Assembly (NCBI GenBank): GCA_002110485.1
Contig: MOWL01000070.1
Location: 1 to 64,000 of the forward strand
DNA length: 64,000 bases
From: Emergomyces orientalis
Lineage: Eukaryota; Ascomycota; Eurotiomycetes; Onygenales; Ajellomycetaceae
Reading direction: 5' to 3'
Shown in pieces: positions 21,122-32,817 of this stretch. The position numbers were made by a program, and so were the translations under genes. The notes under the pieces are model-generated. The model was not told the DNA's origin and ran no database searches. It worked only from the letters and a program-made list of their open reading frames with translations. How positions within the stretch are numbered: the stretch's first letter is position 1; each line of letters opens with the position of its first letter.

Positions 21122-24019
21122 TTATAATTTCGAGCTCGCGCCCAGGGCCGTCCGTCGGGTCTGCTTTGTAGACACGTCAAGTTCTTCCGCGGACTCTGCT
21201 GCAGCGGCAACTTTAAACACCTCTCGACCAACTGCGTCGGTCATGGTAAGTACACGAGAAGAGACGGTGGCTCCGTCTCGTCGATTTTTCCTGTTGGAAT
21301 CGTCAGCTTTGGAACAATGAGATATATATTTAAAACAGGGACAAAAGAGCGAATTGGATAGTGGCACATACCCTTCACGCCGCGACTGGGCTATCAAAGC
21401 CATAAAGTCCCATAATTTACCCCGGGCTAGGAGTTTGCCGGTCGTTGGATCGCGCTCAGGCATCCAGTTGGCAGCGAGTCTCATAGTGGTGGCTTGACTC
21501 GTTGCGCCCTTCGTCTTCGTCCTTGCAACAACGATGATTCCCTCCTCTTCGAATCGCTGATATGCGTTCTTGAGGGTTTCTTTGTTGACAGCTTCGAAAT
21601 ATGAGAGGTCGCCTTGGTGGTATAGCGTTTTGCCCAACTATACATATATTTTTTTTCCCGTAAAAATGTGGTTAATATTACAGAATGTGGATACACAGGT
21701 GTTTGGGGACATCTTACCAGTTGAGCGCTATCTTGTGCCTTCTTCATATCAATCCAAGCAGACTTGGGGCCATTGTTGAGCGGGGGGGTAAGCCCCATAA
21801 GCGATACGGCCCCAAGCCAGCTTGCTTCGATAAAGGGCCAGATTAGGAAGCAGTAGAAGTCAAAGTTTTCTCTGCCACATTCTCGTTCCTCATCGTTTAG
21901 CTCGATAAACGTCGGTACGCCCGATGGATCTCTTGTGACTTTTATTACATGGTCTCGTTCTAGTCCATTGAGAGTCTTTTCGAGGTTTTGAGCTAAGCCA
22001 TCGGGTGGGAAGATAAATTCTCCTCGGAAAAGCTTGGGGGGGTGTCAGTTATATTCGGGAGATATTATAGTGTCGAACAAGGGAAATATATATATCTTCT
22101 TACCTGGGATAAGAAGGTCACCTGAGTGACCAGTTCGTCGAAACTGCTGCGTTGATTCATTGGGCCGCCCCCTTGTTTTACACGGGTATACATCGCAGCG
22201 GACACCAACGCCTCGGTGATGAAGAGATGAATCGTCATATTCCGATAAAATGAAAGTTGGAACCGGTCCACAGCGTAGAATGTTTGTTCAGCAAGCCCGC
22301 TAATTCCGCCGACTAGTTTTGGTCCCAGGACTTCGATGGCACGATCAACTACCTGTTCCGTCGGGGCTCTATAAAAGTGCGCTACTCTTCCTCCCTTGGC
22401 ACGAACTCGTTCGCATAGCCAATCGACGCGGCGGACAAGTTCAGCCTTACCTACACCACGTCCCCGAAGGGTAAGGAGCACGGTGCCAACGAGGGCTGTC
22501 GGCATCACGACGGAGACGTTATTGATGTCTGATAAAACGCGGTATCCTAGTGTTCGGAGGAGACGTCCTCGTTCGGCGCTTCCCATTTTGACCTGGATTT
22601 CGCCGTTATTGGGGAGATTGTATATTCTGGCGGACTGCTCCGCGATGAATGCTTTCAGGCTCCAGGGTTCGTGGAATCTGACATCAACTCTGCCAAGCTT
22701 GAGTGACAGGACTGACGAAGAATTAAGGAAATCCACTAGATTTTCCTTTTGTTTCGGTTGACCCAGAAGTTCACTAATATATGATCTAATCCAAGGTTTT
22801 AGTATCCAAACTTTAATCATGAAGTGCGCTTGTGTTGAGTACATACTCAGTTTCAATAACTTTATCGTACTGCGTGCTGACCGGGCAGATAATTGTGTCT
22901 TCGACTCGGCCGGAAGCAATGCTATCCAAGATAAAGCTGAGGATACCAAATTTCGGAGGTAGAAGCTTTCCCGTTCTCGACCGACCTCCCTCCACGAAAC
23001 ATTCAAAATTAAAGCCATTTTTTAATAAGGTATCAACATACGCCTGCACAAGGGCATGGTACAAGGGATCATCCCCAAAAGTTCGACGGATCCACATGGC
23101 GCCTACACATATTGTCAGTTCTTGGGGGAAACTATATATGGATGGAGGTTTGCTGGTAATCGTGATATATGTGTAGCATACCTGCATGCTGCAAGAAACT
23201 TCCGAGTAAAGGAATATTCAAATTATCTCCCGCCACAACCACGGGCAGTCCAATTCCAAGACGATAACAAATAAGTTGCAAGGATACATAGTCTACATGA
23301 GATCTGTGACAGGGTAAAAATACAATAGATTGCTTGTTTTTTGCTGCAGTCTGCGCGACAGACCTCAAACGGAGAACTTCCTCACTGGAAACATGAATTC
23401 CTAAATTCCGGAATAAGTATCCCTTTCGCGTGAAAAGTAGATTTATGAGGTAAACCGGAAAAAGGAACGTACCTTGATGATATGCTCTCGTAAGAAGTTG
23501 TGTGCAAAGATAATATGCTCCCCGGATGAAATTTTTGCTTTCCATTTTGCAAATCATATTTTCCATCATCGTATCGACGACTTCTCTCAAATTGGTCTCA
23601 ATCTCGTTTCTCCGTCTTATTCGAGGGTCGTCGCCATTTTTTGATTTCTTGGCTTCTAGCAAACCTTGGCCCTCTTCCACCCGAGATCGTAACTCTGCCA
23701 GCTCTGTAATCTTCACATTCAATAACGGATTACTCATGATATCTGTCTTCATTTTCTCCGCGAAACCGGCGTAGAATACTGGCTGGCCAATAATGTTATC
23801 ATAGGCTCGCCATCCTGTCCCAGAGACAAACAAGCTGACTTCACGCAAAAATTCAAAGGGGTTCTCTCTGAAGCGTGCCATATTCCGCACAAGCTTCCGC
23901 TCAGTGATGCCATCGTGGACATCTGGGCCTCCGGTGAAGCCTGTAGGATGTACGGTGACCCGATCTCCGACAATCTCTAGATCTGGGGCCATGTGGCCTG
24001 CATCTTTTGGAGAAGGCAT
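21122..24019 (-). CDS. PlsB-type glycerol-3-phosphate/DHAP acyltransferase with peroxisomal C-terminus
   Basis: Transfers an acyl group from acyl-CoA to glycerol-3-phosphate or dihydroxyacetone phosphate, the first step of glycerolipid or ether-lipid synthesis. Seven exons on minus: 24019-23473, 23400-23182, 23102-22847, 22785-22104, 22032-21718, 21637-21372 and 21290-21122 (817 aa). The six introns are 61 to 81 nt, and all junctions are supported by protein continuity. Acyltransferase motifs: CHRSHVDYVSL (H214 and D219 of the HX4D pair), FVEGGRSRTGKLLPPK (about 291-306, substrate site), and ICPVSTQYDKVIE. The protein ends in Ser-Ser-Lys-Leu, a canonical PTS1, so it is predicted to be imported into peroxisomes, like the GNPAT (DHAP acyltransferase) branch of PlsB proteins. 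The acceptor of exon 4 is the upstream AG at 22787-22786, which restores ESYISELLG. It is divergent from the pantothenate synthetase gene. Substrate choice between the two is not decidable here. Confidence 0.92.
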
Positions 24020-24673
24020 GATTTTGCCCCTTGTGCTTGTTTTATCAAATGATAGGGTATGTACCAGCGAACATAGCTATATAATCGCAGCAGGGGTAGC
24101 TTAAGGACTTTGGAGAGAAACACCCGCCATAACCCACGTTTTCCACAACTCAACGCGCAACACCGAAAGAGGCCGAACTCTTGTTTTTAAGAAGAGCCGA
24201 GATGCGAACGGTTGAGCTTGATTTAGTCCATTTTTGCCCTGTCTGGTCTGGTCTGGCCTGGTGCTCCATAATATCCCCAACATTCCCAGCAACAACTACA
24301 ACCGGGACTCCAACCTCGGCAGTCAAGGTCACATGGGCCGGCACATGACCTGCTATTCCAATCCGGAAAGGCGTGGAACCACGTGACCATGACGAATCTC
24401 GGTAACTTGCTCTGGTTATTTACAACATCGACGTTAAACAGCATAAAACTATTTGTGAACAGTGTTACAGAGGACAACAATGCCATTTGCAATTGTCCTT
24501 TACATATAAAGAATGGGGTTGCCTATTGACCCATAATGTAAAGTTGGATATATCCCACTAACCCTCTTTTTCTCCCCATGTCATTTTCTTCTTTGTTCTT
24601 GGGCCCAATTCCATAGTTCCCAGGCTACCGCTCCTTAACATATAACATCAATAAGCAATATCAAATTTCGGCC
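24020..24673. promoter_or_regulatory. Shared divergent promoter region
   Basis: A 654-bp spacer between the start codon of the acyltransferase gene (minus) and that of pantothenate synthetase (plus). Both genes must draw their core promoter from it. I see no gene inside it and no single motif I would defend. One gene makes a CoA precursor and the other uses acyl-CoA, so shared control is conceivable but is inference only. Confidence 0.5.
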
Positions 24674-25840
24674 ATGGTGTCACGCTGGCTGAGGAGATTA
24701 TCTTGTAAGTAATTCTAGGTATTTAAACCATTGCTTTTTTCTAAGAGCTCACAACCTATAGCAGCACCGGCATGGCGTTCGAACACCACCAATTGCGCTC
24801 CGAGCACACGAGATGCACCCTTTTCGGTGTTTCGTGATGTACCTGCACTCCGGCAATATCGAAAGCAGCTACTTCTGTCCAAGAGAACCGTTGGTTTAGT
24901 CCCTACTATGGGCGCCCTACACGATGGCCATCTGTCTCTAATCCGCCAAGCAGCAATCGAAAACACAGATGTGTTTGTTAGTATCTTCGTCAATCCAACC
25001 CAATTCGGAGTTAATGAGGATTTGGACAAATATCCAAGGACGTGGGAAGCAGACATACAGAAATTAAAGGAACTAGACGAAGAGCTGGCACGTGCTGGAG
25101 AGGGGAGTCTCGTAAAGACTGGTTCGGTGCGAGGACGTATCTCTGCAATTTTTGCCCCGACGAACAAAGTCATGTACCCGACCCTGCCACCAACCTCCGA
25201 ACCAGATGGGTATGGCTCATTCGTTACAATCACGCCTCTAGCAACATTACTAGAAGGAGCTTCTCGGCCTGTCTTTTTCCGTGGAGTGGCCACCGTCTGC
25301 ATGAAGCTATTCAACATCGTAACACCCGATCGAGTCTATTTTGGTCAAAAGGATGTGCAACAGACGATCGTAATCAAGCGGATGGTGAAGGACCTACACG
25401 TCGGGACTGACGTGAAATTAGGGCCTACAATACGAGAGGAGGATGGTTTGGCAATGAGCTCGCGGAATGTTATGCTTGGTGCGAGACGACGCAAGGTTGG
25501 ACTTGTACTGTATAAAGCGCTCAAAGAAGCGGAGAAGGCATACTTATCGGGTAAGCGAAATCGGGAAGAGATTCTCGGGCCCGCAAATCGGCTTGTGGAG
25601 TCCATTGCTCGTGAACAGGAAGCTCTGCCACCTTCTGAGCGTGCGAGATTTGAGCTCGACTACATTTCGCTCGCAGACGTGGACTCGCTTCAGGAATTGC
25701 AAGTAGTGGATGGCTCGAAGGGTGCTGTCTTGAGTGGCGCTTTGAAAATGTTGCCCATAGAGAGCCCGCAGCCTGGCGAGGATTGTGGGAAAAGTGGAGG
25801 CGATACCCCTGTGAGATTGATTGACAATATCATCATATGA
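24674..25840 (+). CDS. pan6: Pantothenate synthetase (pantoate-beta-alanine ligase)
   Basis: Joins pantoate and beta-alanine using ATP to make pantothenate, the precursor of coenzyme A. Exons 24674-24704 and 24762-25840 (369 aa); the 57-nt intron has donor GTAAGT and acceptor TATAG. The first ten codons read MVSRWLRRLS and lead to an Arg/Ser-rich, acid-free N-terminus that looks like a mitochondrial presequence, although the yeast enzyme Pan6 is generally treated as cytosolic. Family motifs: VPTMGALHDGHLSLI (HIGH-like nucleotide site), NPTQFGVNEDLDKYPRT, FFRGVATVCMKLFNIV, FGQKDVQQTIVIKRMVKDL and LAMSSRN (KMSKS-like). An insert of about 30 residues between DIQKLKELDEEL and IFAPTNKVMYP is longer than in bacteria, as usual in fungi. 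The first ATG is upstream of the intron; the long downstream frame has no ATG before the conserved core. Confidence 0.94.
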
Positions 25841-26196
25841 CGGCAGTTTTGAATGATACGATATGAATTATTTTTCGGGTGGCAGTTATTTGATATAGAA
25901 GAGCTATATTGTTTATCTACTTATGACTTCCGGGCAACCATCTAATGAGATTATTCGAATAATCCAATCTCTTTATTTTTTGAACGTAGAAACTAACTTG
26001 AAACCAGCACAATTAGTATCTAGACCCTGAGACCAATCGAGAGGTATCTATTTTTTTCCTCTTGGCGTGTTTGCTCATTTATCAAACTCCATCGGAAAAA
26101 CTCAACTTCCAATATCTTTTTCTCGAGAACAATTAGAGACTGGCAGACTTGGATAACCAGGTACGACAGACATTTTCCCGTCTACTATCTGTCACC
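25841..26196. other. Spacer between pan6 and dbp7
   Basis: A 356-bp tandem spacer holding the pan6 3' untranslated region and the dbp7 promoter and leader. It is AT-rich, with T-tracts around 25975 and 26050. No gene is seen. Confidence 0.5.
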
Positions 26197-28551
26197 ATGG
26201 CGGACGATGGTATGCTCTTGAACTTCAATTTGGGTGACGGTATCATCAACACCCAGCAAAAGTTCAAAGGCGGAACATGGAAGGACCGCCTTTCTGTAAA
26301 GAAAATCGCGCTCCACCGACAAAATAAATCTAAACTCCCCAACTCCGAAGATCAAGATAATGCCGGGCGGAAAGACGGGCCAGTGAATCCGAATAGAGTT
26401 GAAATATCATCCCCTCGACCGCCCAAACGGCAAAGGGTCGATGGCGATTTTAAACCGTCGTCGCATCCAGCGGGTGGGCACGCTGCTACTTTTACAAACA
26501 CCGGTAACAATAATGCCAGCGCGAATACTCAAAGCAACCAAGCTCGCAAGAACCAGAATCAGCCACGCGAAATCATCTCCTCCCTTTTCTCCTTCAACCC
26601 CACCCCGACTTCCGCCGTTGAACCCCCGAAACCTGAGGAAGAGGGCGCTGAACCTTCTAAACCCTCCAATGCACCCCTCATCGACGGAATTGATACATTC
26701 ACATCCTTAGGGTTATCCCCGACGCTCGCAGCGCATCTTCTGACAAAGCTTGAGCTCAAAGCACCAACGGCCGTTCAGAAAAGCGCCATATCGCAGCTGC
26801 TGAAGGAAGAGTGTGATGCATTCATACAGGCGCAAACCGGATCCGGAAAAACATTGGCATATCTACTTCCTTTGGTCCAGCGACTGATTAACTTATCAAG
26901 GACGAATGGGAAAGCTTTTGAGCGGGCGGGGGATGGTTCAGAGAATGCTGCTGTGCATAGAGACTCGGGACTTTTTGCTATCATCCTTGCTCCCACGAGA
27001 GAGTTATGCAAACAGATATCCGTTGTACTTGAGCAATTGCTACGGTGTGCGCATTGGATCGTTGCGGGCACGGTTATTGGTGGAGAGAAGAAAAAATCCG
27101 AAAAGGCAAGATTAAGGAAGGGGTTGAATATTCTTGTTGCTACACCTGGTCGGTTGGCTGACCATTTGGAAAATACGAAAGTGTTGGATGTGAGTAATGT
27201 CAGGTGGCTGGTCTTCGATGAGGGGGATAGGCTTATGGATTTGGGATTTGAGGAGGAGATTCAGGGGATTGTGAAGAAGTTGGATGAGAGGCAAAAATCA
27301 AAGGGAATCCCGGGTTTGCCTGCGAAAAGAGTTACAATATTATGTTCTGCGACTTTGAAAATGAATGTACAGCGGTTAGGGGAGATAAGTCTCAAAGACG
27401 CTGTGCATGTTCAGGCAGACCCAGATGATGAAGATGAAGAGACAAAGACGAAAAATACTGGCAATAGTTCTGAGTTCTCGGTTCCTGCACAGCTTAAACA
27501 ATCTTACGCTGTAGTGGCTGCGAAGCTGCGACTCGTTACTCTCACGGCATTGATGAAACGGACTTTCGCCAGGAAAGGTTCTGTTATGAAAGTAATCATC
27601 TTCGTGTCTTGTGCGGACTCAGTCGACTTCCACTTCGAAGCATTTTCTAGACAAGACGCGGAGAACAAAAGTGAAGAAAAGAGTGCCAAAACTACCGATG
27701 CTTCACTTCCCACCAACCCGGCGTCTACCCATGGGACAATTGCCAAAGCAACCGCTTTCTCAAATCCTACTAATCCGGTTACGATACACAAACTTCATGG
27801 TTCACTTCCTCAGCATGTGAGAACCTCAACTCTATCTGCGTTCTCCCGCCAAAGCGAAGCTGCGGTCCTTATCTGCACTGACGTAGCGGCTCGAGGTCTT
27901 GATTTGCCAAATGTCGATTTTGTTGTCGAGTATGACCCAGCCTTCAGCTCAGACGACCATCTCCACCGAATCGGCCGAACTGCAAGATTAGGCCGCGACG
28001 GCAGAGCCCACATATTCCTCCTTCCCGGCAACGAGGAGAAATACGTTGAAATTCTAAAGAGCGGCTATAGAGACGGCAGTGCTAACATTTCCCGCATGGA
28101 TGCAAACGAGACAATGAAACGTGGTTTTGGAGGAAACACCGAAACGACGAGTAAGGGCTGGGAAGAGAAGGCAACAGAGTGGCAGCTTGACATTGAGCGC
28201 TGGGCACTTGAAAACCCGACCATTCTCGAGATGGCCAGACGAGCTTACCAGTCGCATATCCGTGCATATGCCACTCATATTGCGAGTGAAAGGGACATGT
28301 TTAACATCAAGGATCTCCATTTGGGTCATTTGGCGAAGAGCTTTGCGCTTCGTGATAGACCTGCTAAGATCAATGTGCCTGGTCTTCGACCTGGTAAAGA
28401 AGATACGAAGAAGGAATTCAAAGCAGATAGAAAGGGCGCTAGGGATGGTGCGCAGAGCAACAGCGGCACGAATTCTTCTGATGCGGCACGTAAAATGCGG
28501 GCGAAGATGAAAGAGCATATGGCGGGCGCGAATGAATTTAATATCGCATAG
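26197..28551 (+). CDS. dbp7: DEAD-box ATP-dependent RNA helicase DBP7
   Basis: Nucleolar helicase needed for early 60S ribosomal subunit assembly. Single exon of 784 aa from the ATG at 26197 (MADDGMLLNFNLGDG); the frame is open 48 nt further upstream but only from a TTG. Motifs in order: Q motif TFTSLGLSPTLAAHLL and PTAVQKSAI, motif I AQTGSGKT (212-219), Ia ILAPTRELCKQI, GG and TPGR (VATPGRLADHLE), motif II DEGD (341-344, the Dbp7 variant of DEAD), motif III CSATL (about 383-387), motif IV IIFVSCADSVDFHFEAF, motif V TDVAARGLDLPNVDFV and motif VI HRIGRTARLGRDG. The N-terminal 150 residues are basic and low complexity, and a Ser/Glu/Lys insert (about 500-540) lies between the RecA lobes, both typical of Dbp7. 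The C-terminus has a DUF4217-like tail and ends in a Lys/Arg-rich stretch. Confidence 0.95.
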   Translation: MADDGMLLNFNLGDGIINTQQKFKGGTWKDRLSVKKIALHRQNKSKLPNSEDQDNAGRKDGPVNPNRVEISSPRPPKRQRVDGDFKPSSHPAGGHAATFTNTGNNNASANTQSNQARKNQNQPREIISSLFSFNPTPTSAVEPPKPEEEGAEPSKPSNAPLIDGIDTFTSLGLSPTLAAHLLTKLELKAPTAVQKSAISQLLKEECDAFIQAQTGSGKTLAYLLPLVQRLINLSRTNGKAFERAGDGSENAAVHRDSGLFAIILAPTRELCKQISVVLEQLLRCAHWIVAGTVIGGEKKKSEKARLRKGLNILVATPGRLADHLENTKVLDVSNVRWLVFDEGDRLMDLGFEEEIQGIVKKLDERQKSKGIPGLPAKRVTILCSATLKMNVQRLGEISLKDAVHVQADPDDEDEETKTKNTGNSSEFSVPAQLKQSYAVVAAKLRLVTLTALMKRTFARKGSVMKVIIFVSCADSVDFHFEAFSRQDAENKSEEKSAKTTDASLPTNPASTHGTIAKATAFSNPTNPVTIHKLHGSLPQHVRTSTLSAFSRQSEAAVLICTDVAARGLDLPNVDFVVEYDPAFSSDDHLHRIGRTARLGRDGRAHIFLLPGNEEKYVEILKSGYRDGSANISRMDANETMKRGFGGNTETTSKGWEEKATEWQLDIERWALENPTILEMARRAYQSHIRAYATHIASERDMFNIKDLHLGHLAKSFALRDRPAKINVPGLRPGKEDTKKEFKADRKGARDGAQSNSGTNSSDAARKMRAKMKEHMAGANEFNIA

Positions 28552-28642
28552 AGTAACTGTTGATGTTGGTTGCTTGCGCAAATAGCCGAGACCTTTTCTA
28601 CAATAAAATAAAAAGTAGAAAAAGTAGTAACATGCATAAAAA

Positions 28643-30256
28643 TCAATAAATATCCCACAACGATATCTTCCCGTCTTTCGATCCGGCAGCAAGCCAATGT
28701 GTGAATTGCGCTTTCTGGCTTCGTTGCTCCTTTATTGCTGCTAACGATCCCGGTGGAGGGGAAAGGTTAAGCGCCATGCTTTCCTCTTTCGTATTTGTAT
28801 CGACAGCACTTTTGGCTCTAGTGTTCGTATCGCCTGTATGGACCATATGTTTCCTTCCCGGGGCAGCATTATCATTTTCATTGCTTTCATTAGAGTCGAC
28901 AACATCGGCAAACGCAACGGCGTAACATCCTTCCTTATGCCACTTCAAAACCGCCAACTCCCTCATACTTTTGCACGAGTAGACACGAATCCTACAATCC
29001 CAGCCGGCAGTAGCAAATATTTTCCCATCATTGCGTATTCGGAGACCTTGCTGACCAGCATGTTTCGTATTCAAAACTTTAAGTGGGGTATCCGTCTTTG
29101 ATGAAATGGATGACTTCTTTGAAGTGGCAACCATGGCGATGGGATGTTTGGCGAGAATTGCGTCGGCGGAGGATGAGAGGAAAAAACCATCCTTTTGTTT
29201 CTCTGTAGACCAGAGGGCTATGGAAAGAACTGGTTGGGAATGTGGGTGATTGATGTATGTCCTTTCCCAAATCCCAGATGGCTGATCAATGATTGCTTTC
29301 TCTACAGCTTCTGGCGACCTTCGTATGTGTACCATAACTCGACCATCTTCATAGCCAGAAATAAGGCATAAATCCCCTTGGGGCGTTCTGAGTAGTTCGA
29401 GTGCCATTACCATTCCTGTATTTATTGATGGATCCGGAGATATGGTTGATACGCGTTTTTCAGATGGTAGGTGAAATACATCTATCCCTCCAGAATTAAG
29501 GGCGTTGGGCACAGCAAGGAAGAAAACATGCGGCTGGCTGGGCTCCCTCCCTCCCGGAAGTTGAGTATCTTCCGAACTGGGACTTTTCTGCGAGCCCCGA
29601 GGTAGAGTATCTGACGTCAAGTGTTTATCTGGGAATAGGTCACAGAGCGCAAATGCACAAAAATTCAACGCGTTGACGGATAACGAATGAAACATCCAGG
29701 GTTCATTTCGTGGTTGAGCGCTTTTTAAATCATCAACGGGTAATTCTTTACTTAAAGATTCTTCATCGGCGAGATTTAATCGCCAAACGCGGAGCCTATG
29801 ATCTCGACCATGTCTGCACCCAATGTGTCAGAATTGGAAACCTAACAAACGGTCTCAATTTTGAACAATAAACATATAGAACATGGATTTAAGGAATAAA
29901 AAAGGACGAATATCCACAACATACGTAAATACCCATCTTTCACTTTCACTTCCTTCTCCCTTTCCCTCTGCATCCTGATCCGAGCCAACAACAACCCCTT
30001 CAACTCCAAGAACAGCAGACTCGTGGGCTTTCCATGAAGCAACGGCCCGTTTCGTGCTCATATTCCAAACAACGACCCAGCCTTCTGCATCACCGGAGAT
30101 AAGTCTTGAGTTCATACTATAAAATCGTAGGGTGTGTATTGGTGATGCATGGCCGCGAAGAACATATACTGGAGTGGCAGGTGGAAGCTTGCTGGTCGGG
30201 TGTTTGGGCTCACTTAGAACGGAGAATGGGTTTGAGAGTGCAGAAGAGGTTGTCAT
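28643..30256 (-). CDS. asa1: ASTRA-associated WD-repeat protein ASA1
   Basis: Subunit of the ASTRA complex, which with Tra1, Tti1/Tti2 and the Rvb helicases supports maturation of PIKK-family kinases and chromatin work in the nucleus. Exons on minus 30256-29925 and 29813-28643 (500 aa). The 111-nt intron (donor GTATGT, acceptor GCAG at 29815-29814) joins ERWVFT to HGRDHRLRVWRL, the signature THGRD-x-x-LRVW of Asa1. WD blades visible: YVLRGHASPIHTLRF and SGDAEGWVVVWNM near the N-terminus, LISGYEDGRVMVH in the middle, IFATAGWDCRIRVYSC, and the final AGSKDGKISLWDIY at the C-terminus, where fungal Asa1 normally ends. A long low-complexity insert (about residues 405-465) separates the last two blades. 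It converges with dbp7, 91 bp between stop codons. Confidence 0.92.
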
Positions 30257-30592
30257 GTTGAATCTGCAGTATAAAAAGTAATGGGGGAGCAATCAATAAG
30301 AGAGTCTCATCCATGCATCTAGCTGTTTGGATTTTTGAGCGTTTCTGGTGTGCATGTTCTGGCTTGGCTTGACATGGGGCTTGGGAATCGTTTGGATTTG
30401 GCTGATGATCTTATCTTATCAGATCTTGATCGGAGGTTGAAATAGCCATCAACCGCTAAACCTCTTTAGGGTGACACTAAGCCCCACAAGGAGAGCCTCA
30501 CAATTCCAAGGTTCCTCGGCCCGAAGTCCAAGCGTTGGGGGGGGGGATCAGGAAAGTCATTCTTATCGACAGCCAGCTATCTGATATATATT
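30257..30592. promoter_or_regulatory. Shared divergent promoter of asa1 and the FMN-binding gene
   Basis: A 336-bp head-to-head spacer. It contains a run of nine G (30538-30546) and no gene. Both start codons face outward, so the core promoters must overlap or abut. Confidence 0.5.
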
Positions 30593-31851
30593 ATGGCACC
30601 TCAACGACATGTTCATCTTCCCCCACTATCCAAGGCCCCTTGGCGGCCGCTCTTCCAATCTCACATAGCAAAGCTCGCCTCCCCAGAGTTTTCTTTAGCA
30701 ACTGTCTTCAGAGACAGCAATGGTGCTGTATACCCTCGCGTGCGCACATGCGTATTTCGTGGGTTTTGGGCAGGTCTTGATTTGCGAGAAACGGCCAGAA
30801 AACAGCTTCTGGAAGACGAGGGAGGAAGGAACGAGAGTGGGATAAATCAAAATGTATACGAAAGTGACTTGTTGACTTTTACCACCGATGTCAGAATGGA
30901 AAAAATTGCTCAAATCTCATCTTCCTCTGACGGAACTTATTGTGATCATGGCGCTGGAGGCGGAGGACCAATCGAGGCCGTCTTTTGGGTGAAGGATGCG
31001 ATGACGCAATGGAGGATTAAAGGAAGGACATTTATTATTGGAGGTGATAGCCGTGACGCGAGTGAATTGAGGTCACGAGATAACATTCGGCAGTGGGTAC
31101 GACGCAGAGAGGGCAGCACGGATAAAGATGCTAAAAGATGGAGTTGGGAGAAAGAGATTACGGCTAATTTTGCGAATCTTAGCCCCATGATGAGAGGTAT
31201 GTTTGGAATCGTGATATAATTTCTTTCTTATTCCGTTTCTTTATTTCTACTTCCTGTCCGGCGTTACTATCATGAGTTACGACCAATCGTTTGTTCTGCA
31301 TGCACCATGCCGTTTCATATCAACCGCAAAAATACGCTTGATTACTAGAGTGACAACCCATCCCTTTATAGCTTCCATTGCTTGCTAGACAAGAATGAAA
31401 GAGAAGTAACAGTACTTTTAACTCAAATGGCCAATCCAACTACATTCTTGCCTCCTGCCAGTCCTCGTCTTCTCATTCTTCTTTTCCTTTCGCAAATGTA
31501 AAATACACAAGCAAACGCAACTAACCACAAGTTGTATCAATTCAACCACTTTGTTTAATAGGCTCTTTCAAAAACCCACCACCTGGGACGCCAAGGTCGG
31601 AGTCACCAACTAATCCTTCGCTCCAGCTGGGCCAAAAAGTTGATGACATTCACGACCCCGTAGCAAGATCGAATTTCCGTGTTGTTGTCATTGTTCCCGA
31701 AGAAGTTGAAACTGTTGATTTGACCTCACCGGAAGATTCAAAGCGGAGGAGGTGGGCTTTAACCAAAATCGATGAGAACGACGTGAACTCTAGTGAGGCT
31801 GGCAATGACTATAACCAGAACACTTGGGAGGCGGTTGAGCTTTGGCCCTGA
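30593..31851 (+). CDS. Alr4036-type FMN-binding protein (pyridoxamine 5'-phosphate oxidase fold)
   Basis: Exons 30593-31196 and 31562-31851 (297 aa), split by a 365-nt intron (GTATGT ... TTTAATAG), long for this window. The N-terminal domain starts KAPWRPLFQSHIAKL and contains YPRVRTCVFRGFW, ESDLLTFTTDVRMEKIAQI, EAVFWVKDAMTQWRIKGRTF and WSWEKEITANFANLSPMMRG. This is the pattern of the Pyridox_oxase_2 (Alr4036) family: a split-barrel that binds FMN. The second exon gives SFKNPPPGTP and ARSNFRVVVIVPEEVETVDL, ending NTWEAVELWP, the usual C-terminus of fungal members. Family members are annotated as PNPO-like but enzymatic activity on pyridoxamine phosphate is not shown by sequence alone. No targeting signal is obvious. 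Divergent from asa1. Confidence 0.9.
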
Positions 31852-32817
31852 TGAGATATGATAATTTTCTGCGTGATAAAGAACGAATAGAAGACATTCG
31901 TATACTTCCGAGAATAGGGCTAAGGGGAAAGAACTGGGAAGAAGGTAACATTGTCACTTGAGATACCCCCTTTTCTTTTCTGTGTACAAGTGTGGCTACC
32001 GATGCCCACGATTTCATTTCACCATAATAACAGTCCCTATCATGATTCCAAAATACCGCATTTTCGTGCGGACACAATCAAAGCAAACTCAGTATTGTGT
32101 TTCTACCATTCCTCCCTCATTTTGTGCAAGCCCTAAGGGACTTCATTTGCGAACAAAATAGCATAAAATTTTTGATAGTGATCTCTTCTATCTCTCATTG
32201 TACACATTTCCCAAGCTCTTTTCTAATTACTAATTTTCAGATCAAACTCTGTTGATATCAGAAGAAACAAAAAGCATAAACCCTTTCTATTTTATTTCTT
32301 TCTACCTCAATACCGGCAAACAACCAGCAAACCATCATCAAACCCCTATCCTATCTAGATATATATCTCCCAATAACAACAACTAAGGTCCCCTCTAACA
32401 AAGCCTTTCCCCTATCCTTTTACCCACATTTTCAACCTGCAGCGGGGTTCTTTTATACACGATATCCTAACGGAATCAAACATTGCTTCGCCTTGCCGCA
32501 CGGCCTGCAGCCGTTTCCCCGTTTTCCTTATCGCTTCACCACTAACAGTCTCTAGCTAGGACGGTCTCCAAGGATTGCAAGACCATATCAGCCATCTCTT
32601 CCCCTTATATCCTTTCCCCCGTTCTTATCTTAAAAGGGCCGTGGAGACCAAAAATAGCCTGTCATGTAAGGTAAACCTACAGCACAACCACCCTCCATTT
32701 ACCCATTCCACCCATCAATATACGCACAAATATTTTCATATATCAACCCCTTTTCACCCCCTCCCCCCCTCCACGTACATTAAAAGAGTTGTTCAGAACG
32801 ATCAGAAGCCAAAAAAA
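31852..32817. other. Intergenic and C/T-rich leader
   Basis: A 966-bp spacer. The 3' half (32330-32810) is C- and T-rich with CAACAACAACT- and CCACCC-like words, typical of a long fungal promoter and 5' leader for the CXXC protein that follows. No gene is recognised; the frame open upstream of 32818 lacks an ATG before 32818 that would add a domain. Confidence 0.5.

Noticed and set aside
26775..28692. Several minus-strand ORFs across dbp7
   Set aside because: All are shadows of the helicase coding frame.
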